Source of the DNA: Adineta steineri
Taxonomy: Eukaryota > Rotifera > Eurotatoria > Adinetida > Adinetidae
Assembly: GCA_905250115.1 (NCBI GenBank)
Contig: CAJNOI010000065.1
Location: 237,912-301,911, forward strand
DNA length: 64,000 bases
Reading direction: 5' to 3'
Shown here: piece by piece, positions 22,651 through 33,143 of the stretch
Layout: each line of letters starts with the position of its first letter
How positions within the stretch are numbered: position 1 is the stretch's first letter
Program-made: the position numbers and the translations under genes
The notes under the pieces: generated by a model
Seen by the model: the letters and a program-made list of their open reading frames with translations, nothing else
What the model was told of the DNA's origin: nothing
Database searches by the model: none

Positions 22651-22962
22651 TTTTATCAATCTTCGAGACGTCTTCATACCATACTAAAATACTTAAAATT
22701 AATGTATCGGTTCATTACATTATGAGGGAGTGCTGCCGTTGTTTCCAGTTCACTTGACATATCTAGAAAACAAGAAATTTATATTGGAGACGAAAGAAAT
22801 TTTTACTCACTTATTCTTTATTTTTAATATTTCAATACGTGAGAATAATTCTCAATTTTATATAGAAAATAAGAAATATGTTCATACTCTCTTTCTCGTA
22901 GAGAACTTTGCAGTAAACAGAAAATGTCTGATTTGTTTTATATATTAGAAGGAGTTGCGATA

Positions 22963-22997
22963 GTGTAATACAAATCATAACAAGCAAAATTCAAAAC
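22963..22997 (+). repeat. Short dispersed repeat, copy 1
   Basis: GTGTAATACAAATCATAACAAGC and the following AAAATTCAAA recur with two mismatches at about 27149-27182, some 4 kb away between mL45 and COMMD3. Shared length is about 33 bp. Confidence 0.5.
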
Positions 22998-23018
22998 AGT
23001 CTCTCGTATCATTCAAAA

Positions 23019-23486
23019 GCGACTACAAATGTTTGACCCATGAATAAGACATATAGATTTTTAGAGAAAGATCTTCTCTGTCGAATGGTATATATACTAT
23101 CGAATTCTGTTGCGTACCGTAAAAATTGATTTTTGACTTGAATTCAAGACAATTAGAGACCTGCGTCGAAGTCAACTAAATCTCTTCCCTGTAATTCATT
23201 TTTTAAATTAAACCTTTTGTTGAGGTGAAAATTTTGTTCTCTGATATTTTCTCTACAAACTGATGTATTTTGAGGATTCAAATCAATGTTTTATTCAGGT
23301 TCACGGACACCAAAAGAAAGTTGGATATAGGTCTCTAATTCGCTTGAATTCAAGCTAAAAATCACTTTTTACGGTGCGCAACAGAATTCGATTCTATATA
23401 TTCCATTCGACAGAGAAAAATTTTCTCTACAAACCTACATATGTCTTGTTCCTAGGTCAAATTTTACTATGAAATTTCTAGTCGCC
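23019..23486. mobile_element. MITE-like element with terminal inverted repeats of about 145-155 bp
   Basis: The left arm (about 23019-23163) is matched in reverse complement by the right arm (about 23328-23486). Shared blocks in order: GCGACTA-AAAT, TTTGACC, AAGACATAT, GTAGAGAAA-like, TCTCTGTCGAATGG, ATCGAATTCTGTTGCG, ACCGTAAAAA, TGATTTTT, CTTGAATTCAAG and GAATTAGAGACCT-like. Identity over the arms looks about 85 percent by eye. The core of about 165 bp has no ORF. This fits a non-autonomous DNA transposon, and a foldback element is the alternative. Target-site duplications are not clear. Confidence 0.7.
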
Positions 23487-24320
23487 ATTGTTTCCAAAGA
23501 TATAATTATATATGGGTGTGGATGTGACTGTTATTTCTACTATAACCACACCATCAAGATTTATGTGGTGTTGTTACCTAATATGTATTAGGTTATAGGT
23601 TTTTTTTTGATAATAAATTCTTTTTTTAATTTACTTTATTTTGATGCGTTATTTGTTGATCAATTGGTGGTGATGCTCGAACTTGTGGCACAGCGACTGA
23701 CCGTGCTAAACTTTTTAGTTGTTGTTGTTGTCGAAATGACTGAGGTCGAGTTATAAGACCGAATTCACACCGAGCAAGTTAATGCTAAATTAACCAATCA
23801 GCTTTCTAGAAAAGATAATGCGGAGATAAGGGGTCAGATCAGGCACATCTTTTCAGACATTTGACCTCTAAGTCACCTTTCTTTGTGAGATGACTTATCG
23901 ATAATGCACTAACCAGACATGATTGTATTTCACCAATAGAAAGAAAAATATATGGCGCCTTATATAGATATTTTTCTTCAATGAGGTTAAAGTACATGAC
24001 CATGTCTACTATAATACAACTGGGCAACCAGATGAAAATAGCATTATTTGGTACTGTCGTAATGAACTCCTTTACTTCTAATTTACTGTTGTTATCCTTC
24101 TTTCAAAATACATTTTGTGGATTCAGCATTTGTTAGGACATATAATTATGTTCTTCTTTTTCTATATCATAATAAATTATTTTTAAAACTGAAATAAATC
24201 TAATAATTTTGTCTGTTTTAAACATAATATACGGACTTGCAATACTTAAAGGTATTAACTCTTAAATAAATTCAATATCAACTCTCTCTATACAATGCCG
24301 ACGTCTGCAAATGCATTATA

Positions 24321-24363
24321 AAGATGTGGGTGTCTAGATGATTAAAGGAACACACCTACATCT
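24321..24363. repeat. Hairpin with AGATGTGGGTGT / ACACCTACATCT arms
   Basis: AGATGTGGGTGT and ACACCTACATCT form a 12 bp inverted repeat with one mismatch, separated by about 18 bp. The arm contains TGTGGG, which is the telomeric unit reported for the bdelloid Adineta vaga; any telomeric link is speculation. Confidence 0.5.
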
Positions 24364-24459
24364 ACACCTTTTTTGGTACTGTTGTCTAGAGGCATTGGTA
24401 ATGCTGTATTACTCTCAGCATTGTCAGAATGATTGATAGAATATGAGAATATATTAACT

Positions 24460-25145
24460 GATCAGTAGAAAATATAGAGACGGTCAGTATATATATATAT
24501 TGATTGGTCAGCATTGAAAATAGCAGTAGATATTTATGAAATAGCCAGTTTATTTGCTGTAAATAACAGTAAAAAAATATGGTTTATATCAGTAGGAAAA
24601 AGAAATTGGTCAGTAGAAAATATATTCTTGATCAGTAAAAAAACTATTTTATCAGTAGAAGTTTGTGAATCAGTACTAATAAAGAGAACGAACACTCGAT
24701 TATTGCACTATCTTGAGGGTGGATGCGGATATGGTTGAGGGTGTGGATATCATATTTATATCTTATCCAAACTGACAGCCGCACACACACTCACACCAAC
24801 TCACATCCACATCCTACTTAAGTGATATCCTTTTGTTCATCACTTGGAAATAACACACTTTAATATAAGTCAAGAGAATAGAAGAAGAACGCATTAGTAT
24901 AGCGAAAGAAAAAATCACCATATAATCATATACGGAGGAAAAAAAAATTTGAAGTGGACAATACTACAAGAAATTTTTATTTTTGTTTTTATACTTTCCG
25001 GTTCATTTTATCAACTGATAACAAAGTTTATCTACTGAACATTTCATTAGTATACTGACCAATCATTATTTTACTGACCATTCAGTAAATTTACTGACTT
25101 TTCATTTTTTCTATCTACTGACCGTTTCAACTATTTTACTGACCA
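24460..25145. repeat. Inverted block of TCAGTA motifs around a hairpin core (possible non-autonomous element)
   Basis: The left part has seven TCAGTA copies in direct orientation (24462, 24484, 24589, 24610, 24632, 24652, 24670), often extended to GGTCAGTA or TCAGTAGAA. The right part has six in the opposite orientation as TACTGA (25033, 25053, 25072, 25092, 25116, 25137), mostly TACTGACC. Between them lies a GTGGAT-rich hairpin at about 24717-24815. Clusters of short inverted motifs at both ends are typical of subterminal transposase-binding arrays of some DNA transposons; that explanation is inference. Confidence 0.6.
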
Positions 25146-25618
25146 CTTTAATGATAGCTATAGAATATCTCTTTTATTTACCAAAAAGTGTAGCAGTAGA
25201 AAAGGCATACAAATGCTTGAAATTATCCTCATCATGTTCTAATGATGAAATCAATCGACAGTTTTGAAAATTAGCACTCAAATATTATCTAGATAACAAT
25301 AATCAAAGAAGCACGCGAAGAAGCTTAGAAAAGCTTATATTTTTAAAGAAGTTTAAAAGTTCGAAAAGTATAATAGTCGATAGCTGATGATAAATAATTA
25401 TCTCCTTATCTTGGACATTGTTAATAATAATGCTATATATGTACATGTTTTCCGCTATTTTAAACCTTTTAAAAAAAAACAATATTGGTCGTTCACTCTC
25501 CTTTATTCATTGCATTTCGCTATTGAAAATAATATGAGATTTGCCAATGTTTAAACGCAAAAAAGAAATAACCTAATTTTATTTTTAAACATTTGCTAAA
25601 CAAAAAATAAACAAACAA

Positions 25619-27005
25619 TTAAGTATAGCCAATAGTTCTTTTCTTATGATGTTGACTAATATCAGAAATAGTTGGTATTGGTGTTTTTAATTCATTTGGT
25701 GCTGGTATTGTTCTCGTTACGGATTCCTGTTCTTTATTTATTTGATCACGTTTCTTTTCGTCATCAATTGCATCTTCTGAACTACCTTCATCAATTAATT
25801 TTATATTTGCTTTTTCAAATGTATATAATAATGGATCTGATGGTGGAAGCCATGATGGTAAAATTTTCGAATGAACACGCCATTGACTATATGGAAATGT
25901 TAATACACGTTCAAAAACAATATATTCAAGAACATCTTTTGGTATTGTTTCACTACCAAACATTAAACGACCAAAGCGATCATAAATTGCACAAGTCTAT
26001 AATACATATTCTTTATCAATAAGAATTCTATGTTATTTTATTACTTGTTTTGAATGCATTCGTACAGTTACTTGAGCCATAGTCATACCTTTAAGAATTT
26101 CTCCACTTTTTATTGCAACAACATATGATGGTTCAATTTCTTCAATCCATTTCCAACGTAAAGTTTTATATCGAAGGCCACGACCCATTTCCTAGAAAAT
26201 TTCCAGGTGTAAAAGTGAAAAGAGAAGAATACAATTTATATTTACTGCAAAAGATCCAGGTGTTACTAATTGAATAAGACGTTCCTCATCTCGACTAAAA
26301 AGAAAAAAACAAAGAATAAGATTTAATGAATATTTTCAATTTACCTCACTAATGCTTGATGTGCATCAACATATTTTTGTTGAGCTATATCTGCAAATAA
26401 TAATGGTTCAAAATCTGGTTCATGTTTACGAATTGTACTTGAATGTTTTCTCGTAGCTAAATTCTTTTTTAATGATGTATAAAATTGATTTAATCTCTAA
26501 AATATGACATATGTAAATAATATCAATCTATTCATTTAATAAAACTTACATCTCTTGACATTAATGTTGCTTTTCCGTCACCTTCTGGTGGAACATATGC
26601 TTCAAATGGTTCAGCTATAAGACAATAAATGAATTAATATTCTTAAACTCTTAAAATATATTTACTTGATGCATCGATAAATAATGGTTTATATTCAGCA
26701 GTACGAACTGGTGGAATACCTTCACGTTTAAAATATTCTCTTTGTTCTGCCATAGTAAATGAACGTAATTTTCGATCTTTATCGAAATCAGGTAAATCGA
26801 TCTACACAAAAAAGAGAATAAATTACCTAGAATAATAAAGGTTAATACATACATCAAGAACTTTAGCACGTCGATATGGTCGCCATTTTGGTTTTGTATG
26901 ATGATTAGGTGCTTTTGTAAAATGTGTTCGAATATTAATTAAAGTAATCAATACATGACGATTATTCGTCGTTGATAAACCTGATCGAAAGAGATTCAAT
27001 GCCAT
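25619..27005 (-). CDS. MRPL45: Mitochondrial ribosomal protein L45 (mL45)
   Basis: Seven exons (26853-27005, 26666-26801, 26550-26614, 26345-26496, 26246-26294, 26045-26191, 25619-25996) join to 359 aa. After an N-terminal basic, targeting-like segment comes the family block [18 protein letters not shown], then the Tim44-like domain: [63 protein letters not shown] and [18 protein letters not shown], ending with the [17 protein letters not shown] segment. mL45 lies at the exit of the mitochondrial large subunit and ties the ribosome to the inner membrane (family knowledge). The C-terminal tail is extended and polar. Next gene upstream: COMMD3, same strand. Confidence 0.95.
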
Positions 27006-27148
27006 GTAGAAATCAGATGAACTAATCTAGAAGTTATTTTAAAAGATGTATGTCCATATTCTATTAATGTGCTCGCAGTTCAAATCTACTAAACAATGTC
27101 TTTTGTATTTTCTATCTTCTCTCAAAGATTAATTTAAAAGAAAGACGG

Positions 27149-27182
27149 TGTAATGTAAATCATAACAAGCAAAATTCAAATT
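27149..27182 (+). repeat. Short dispersed repeat, copy 2
   Basis: GTGTAATGTAAATCATAACAAGC with the following AAAATTCAAA matches the copy near 22963 with about two mismatches. It lies in the spacer between mL45 and COMMD3. Confidence 0.5.
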
Positions 27183-27261
27183 TATCGAATACAATTAAAA
27201 TCAGAAAAAATAAAAATCAATATAAACATTTTTTACTAAAAAAAAATACGTTCAATAGATA

Positions 27262-27840
27262 TCATTTCTTTGCTTGTTGTTGATATTGCATTTGATGAAG
27301 AACACTTTGTGCATCTTTGAATTTTTCTAAAAGTTCTTGTAAATTTTCTTGAGAACAAGTAAATTGTATTTGATCAATATTTGTTGTATATTTATCTCGT
27401 TTTGTCCAATTAAGTGTATAAATTGGTTCTAAAAGTTTATCAGTGTAATTTGTTTTTAATTGTAAATCTAAACGCCAATTTATATTCAATAAACGATCAT
27501 GTTCAATAGATTTTTGTTTTAAATATAATTGAATAATCGATAAATATTTATTATATTCATTTAAAAATCGATCTTGTCGAGATTTATTTGTAAATTGAAG
27601 ATCATTCAGTTTTGAACGAATTGATGTTTCATCAAAATCATATTTAACACATTCAAATATAGAAGTTAATATAGATGATAAAAGATGTTTATCAAATGAT
27701 GATGATAATTGTATATTAGTATTTGCTGATGTAAATAATGAAAATATTTTTTCAATTAATTCATTATAATTTTTCTCAGATAAATATGTTTCATCATTTA
27801 AACGACGAAAATCTTCTTCAATTTCACTATTTAATTCCAT
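27262..27840 (-). CDS. COMMD3: COMM domain-containing protein 3
   Basis: A single exon of 192 aa (human COMMD3: 195). The N-terminal helical half starts MELNSEIEEDFRRLNDE, close to the family's MELSESVQKGFQML. The C-terminal COMM domain begins at about residue 118 with LLNINWRLDLQLKTN and includes LEPIYTLNW and IQFTCSQENLQELLEKFKDA, matching COMMD3's SFSCSMEQLQDLVGKLKDA. COMMD proteins form the Commander complex with CCDC22, CCDC93 and retriever subunits and act in endosomal recycling; the role here is from homology. Intronless, unlike most neighbours. Confidence 0.9.
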   Translation of the reverse strand: MELNSEIEEDFRRLNDETYLSEKNYNELIEKIFSLFTSANTNIQLSSSFDKHLLSSILTSIFECVKYDFDETSIRSKLNDLQFTNKSRQDRFLNEYNKYLSIIQLYLKQKSIEHDRLLNINWRLDLQLKTNYTDKLLEPIYTLNWTKRDKYTTNIDQIQFTCSQENLQELLEKFKDAQSVLHQMQYQQQAKK

Positions 27841-28004
27841 TTATATATATATGAAAGAAATGAAAAAAACAAAAATCTAAAATATTAAAAATAAAAATGC
27901 GAGGTTACTATCATAAAAACCCAAAGAGAAACGATATCTATCGATAAACGAAAAGATAACCACATGCGTGTATATGTTTAGTTAAGATAACTATTGCAAA
28001 TTTT

Positions 28005-29218
<1,214 letters not shown>

Positions 29219-29264
29219 CTATAATTTGTTTTTTAAATTCACTTTTTTTTTCAAATATTTTCTT

Positions 29265-29345
29265 TATATATATATATATATATTTTTCAAGAGTAATAAG
29301 AAGAGTGAAAGCTCAACGTATATATATAAATATATATATATATAT
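29265..29345. repeat. TA-rich microsatellite tracts
   Basis: Two (TA)n runs of about 18 and 20 bp upstream of GALT, in the 570 bp spacer between GALT and the PABIR-like gene. The rest of that spacer is A-rich and unremarkable. Confidence 0.6.
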
Positions 29346-29784
29346 TCAAAGGATTAGCAAACAGTATATGTGTATGTGTGCATAGGTTCACAAATGAAGA
29401 AAAAGACTACAGACTACATATAAAGACGAGAACCCAAGAAGTTACTTATTTTATATAATTCACCACACAAATCTCGTGGTATCAGTATTTATATATAGGT
29501 AAGAAAATGAACAAGAAGAAAAAAAAGAAACAATTTGTCTTGTTTAATATAATATGTTACTATTTTGAAAAGTTGATAAAGAGCATTTGTTTGTTGTTGT
29601 TTTTTGTGGAATGATGCAACGCAGAAAAAAGAGAGACAGAGACAGAGAAAGAAAAAAAAACACAAGCATGGAAGCGCCATAGAATATGATCAATTGTGAA
29701 AGGGAGAAAAAACAATCAAAATTCGAAAGAAAGAAAAAAAAATAAACATCACACTTTGTACAATGAAAAACGACCAGCAAATTC

Positions 29785-31846
29785 TCATTGAGCAGTTGTT
29801 GAATTATTGTCATCAGATGAAAAGAAAAATTGTTGTTCTGTTATTGGACTTGTGGATTTTTCTTGTGTTGTTATTATTGTTGTTGATGTTGTTGTTGTAC
29901 TTGGTAATATAACAGATAGTGGTTGAAGCGATGAAGCTTCATCTAGTGAGCGATCACGTCGAAATTGACTTCTATTTGACAATTTTAGTTTTGAAAAAGT
30001 AGAATTTGTACCAATATGTTTGGTTGCTGAGGGAATAATTAATCCTGATGATTGCAAAGATGGTACAACTGTTGAACGATTAAAATTAGCTGGTAATAGT
30101 AAAAATGATGATGATGATGAGGATGTAGTTGAAGCTGGAGATATTGGAGTAAATGTTAATGAGGATGATGATGAACATGTAGAATTGGTTGGACTTGGAC
30201 ACATACTTGGAGAATTTGGTGGAGGAAATAAATCAATATCAGAATGTTGTATAGGTTTAAAATGTGTATTATCATTGCCGTTTGATAACGATGAAGAAGT
30301 AGATAAAGATGGTGGTATCGAAGAAAGAAGATTAAGTGATTGTTGAGTCGTAAGTAAATTTGTATTAGATTCGATAGGACCAGGTGAAGGAGATTCACTA
30401 AAAATATATATATATCTTTAATTTTTATCCATATGTTAAGATCAAATATTTTTCTTTTATGATTTAATAGAAGTAAATATATCCATTAGACATAAAAGAA
30501 CTCAGTGACATTATTCCATCTGTGAATTTTAAGTAATTATGAGTACTTACGGTGAATTACTTGGCCCGAATAGTGATTCATTATCGCTTGCTATTCTGCT
30601 CTTTTTACTATTTAATCCGGCACTTGATTCGTCTCCTTCTACAATAAGAAAATGAGTAAAGAAAAAAAACAATTTTTTTAATTTACGTTTTCGCTTAAGA
30701 TTGGGTGGAAAAGATGTGATTTTATTAGATGAATTGTTATTATTATTATTATTATTAGTGGTAGTTGTTGTGGTTGTTATCATTCCAATAGGACTTTGTG
30801 ACCGACTAGGTGGAGAAGCTAAATAACATTGGAATGGTGCAACTTGTTGTTGAAGAGCTGGACTATAACATTGCTAGAGAAAAAATCAAGATTAAATATA
30901 ATCTATTTGTATTATACACATATATATGTTACACTTACTCTTTGATTACTGACAACAGCACAAGGTCGAGCAGGAGTTGATGGACTTGGCGAAGATGAAT
31001 AACCAAGATTAGATGAATCTGAACTATTGACTGATGATCGACGACTATCTATAGAATGAGCTGGTTGCTGTGACTGTTGATCGTCCTTAAAAAACAACTA
31101 AAATTTTTGTTTTTTTCGAATTGATAATTTTAATAAACTTACTCCAACTGCTAGATCAGTAAAGGATATCGACATTTTGAGATTATCATGTAAATCACTA
31201 CAAAAACAAATAAAAAATTATTTTTTATAAAATAAATTCCATATTTTACCGTTCTTGAGAAACTTCATCAACAATAGGATTAGTTAATTCATTTTTCATA
31301 ATATGAGCAAATCGACTATGACGAGTTTGATGTGAACTCTAAATAAATAAAACTTAATATAATACGATTATCTCCAAAACTATATATTTTCTCGTCTCAG
31401 TTCTATTAGAAAGAAAAATATTTTATTAACCTTGATATTTCTTTCATAGATTCGAATACTGAAACATCTATCGATATAATTTATGTTTACTATTTTTCAG
31501 TAGATAAAAAAAGAAACGAAATCAGATAATATATCGATTTTTATCGTGTCATTGAATAAAAGAAATATAAAATCTGACCTTGTTAAATACAAAAAAAGTA
31601 CTTACAAATGATGAGCTATGTCTACGTAATTTTGAATCACAAAAATCCACATCATCAAATTGCATATCATTTCTAAACCGAAAAAAAACAAAAGAATAGT
31701 CAATTATATGAATAACAAAATTTTTAAAAATCATACTCAGTTGTATTAACAAGAAGAGGAAGAGCAGGTGAACTATTCGATCGTTTAATTGACAAATCGA
31801 ATAAATGTTGCCGAAATGATGATGTATCATCTTCTTCTTCATCCAT
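29785..31846 (-). CDS. PABIR/FAM122-like PP2A-B55 regulator
   Basis: Eight exons (31737-31846, 31606-31672, 31250-31338, 31143-31197, 30939-31085, 30687-30873, 30551-30638, 29785-30397) join to 451 aa. Short conserved patches in a disordered Ser-rich protein match vertebrate FAM122/PABIR: KRSNSSPALPLL (family LRRSSSAPLIHG), SRFAHIMKNE (SRLHQIKREE), CYSPALQQQ (CFSPSLQMF), SRSQSPIG (RRSQSPIN) and LKRKRKQGDESS...KKSRI (IKRKGEMETESQPKRL). In vertebrates PABIR1 binds the B55 subunit and inhibits PP2A, affecting checkpoint control; conservation of that role is inference. It is longer than vertebrate forms (about 290 aa) because of a Ser/Thr-rich C-terminus of about 200 residues. The poly-Thr/poly-Asn run in exon 6 is low complexity. 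Confidence 0.75.
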
Positions 31847-31925
31847 CACAAAAAAGAAAATTCAATCTATTATAAACTATTTCAATCTAGAATAGGAAAA
31901 CATTTCTGAAAATATATATCTCTTA

Positions 31926-32951
31926 TTAAAAATCTAATTGTTTCGATGGTGTACATGTCAATGATTTATTTTTATCATCACGACTTGCATCCTCGCTTAG
32001 ATCAGGTGGAATAGAATATTTTTCAAAAACAAGATTTTTTCGATGTTTAATTAATTTTATTCCAATATCCCATGTATCAGGTATAAATGGTTGTATTGTA
32101 TTTAATCTTGGTAATTTAATTAATTGACAAAAAGCAACATAATCATTATGAATTAAATTTGATATTTTTAATTCAAAAACAATATCAGCTAATGTTTCAA
32201 ATAATTTCGATTTTTCATTTAATGTTATTATACATGTTGCTAATGATGTACGTAATAATATTCTTAGATGATATAAAAATGCAAATAATTCATCAGTATG
32301 ATTTGATGTTTTATCATCGAATAGAGATAATGATAATGATTGAATACCAATACGAAGTATACGTTTTTCAGTTTGTTGAGATGAATAATCATTTGTTAAA
32401 AGTTTTTGAAGACTTTTTAATAAATAATTACGATAGGATAATGTTGATTGTGATTGTTGATAATCATTCCATGTTATTTTATGAATTTTTATTTGTTCGA
32501 TCAAATCATTCGGAATAGGTTTTGTACTTTGTAAATCATAATGAATATTTGAAGTTGATGATGAATCAATTGTTGATAGATTTTCATAACGCCAAGCTAT
32601 TTTCATTTTTTCATTTTCATCATCTAAACGATTCTCAGTTGACGAAAGATTTTCTTCTTTTGTCGGAAGATTTTCTGTTGGATCATTTCGTAAAGCTGAT
32701 ATACATAAATCATGTTTATTATAAATTCCTTCCGATAAATAACAACGTAATATTGAATCGGATAAATTGGAATTTTTATCTTCATATATAAGTAAAAGTG
32801 AACCGATAGGTAAACCACCTCCAATAAATGTATCAAGTGATGATATACCAGTTGATGTTAATAATAATGTCCCATTTGAATTTAATCGTGTACCTGGTGG
32901 TAAACGAATATTTGATGTTGATGAAATTTTCTTTTTAAATGTAATCGACAT
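31926..32951 (-). CDS. ELP4: Elongator complex protein 4
   Basis: A single exon of 341 aa from the ATG at 32951 (MSITFKKKI); an upstream in-frame Met exists but adds a non-conserved extension. The N-terminus has the PAXNEB/ELP4 pattern: SNIRLPPGTRLNSNGTLLLT, STGISSLDTFIGGGLPIGSLLLIYED (the degenerate P-loop region), then DLCISALRNDP, KIAWRYENL, ILRIGIQSLSLSLFDD, LLRTSLATCIITL and LADIVFELKISNL. ELP4 forms the RecA-like ELP4-5-6 ring of Elongator, needed for wobble-uridine modification of tRNA. It is shorter than human ELP4 (about 424 aa). It is divergent from EIF2A, with about 190 bp between the two start codons. Confidence 0.93.
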   Translation of the reverse strand: MSITFKKKISSTSNIRLPPGTRLNSNGTLLLTSTGISSLDTFIGGGLPIGSLLLIYEDKNSNLSDSILRCYLSEGIYNKHDLCISALRNDPTENLPTKEENLSSTENRLDDENEKMKIAWRYENLSTIDSSSTSNIHYDLQSTKPIPNDLIEQIKIHKITWNDYQQSQSTLSYRNYLLKSLQKLLTNDYSSQQTEKRILRIGIQSLSLSLFDDKTSNHTDELFAFLYHLRILLRTSLATCIITLNEKSKLFETLADIVFELKISNLIHNDYVAFCQLIKLPRLNTIQPFIPDTWDIGIKLIKHRKNLVFEKYSIPPDLSEDASRDDKNKSLTCTPSKQLDF

Positions 32952-33143
32952 TGTTAAAAAGAGAGAAATAGATGTATGTTGTGATGGATATATGTTTATT
33001 TTTAAATCAATTATCATTCGTATATTGATTGGTTAAAAATAGAAATAGATGTCATTAGTTAGATAAAAGAAAACAAAAGAAAAATATATATTTATTCATT
33101 TGATAGAAAGTTTTGAAAAAAGAAGAAAGATACTTTTTTTTGA
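32952..33143. promoter_or_regulatory. Short divergent intergenic region between ELP4 and EIF2A
   Basis: Only 192 bp separate the two opposite start codons, so both promoters and 5' UTRs must lie here. The region is A/T-rich without an obvious TATA box placed for either gene. A bidirectional promoter is inferred from the geometry alone. Confidence 0.5.

Larger units (their letters stand above)
22197..25618. other. Repeat-rich intergenic island without recognised genes
   Basis: About 3.4 kb that contains three kinds of non-coding structure listed separately: an element with long inverted repeats (23019-23486), hairpins with GTGGATAT-like arms, and the TCAGTA/TACTGA inverted block. Short protein-like stretches on the minus strand (about 23660-23745, SFRQQQQLKSLARS; and 23839-24027, FNLIEEKYLYKAPYIF) look like coding debris, but I cannot assign them. 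Confidence 0.5.

Noticed and set aside
23019-23486. LTR-type element
   Set aside because: The end repeats are inverted, not direct, and no coding parts of such an element are present.
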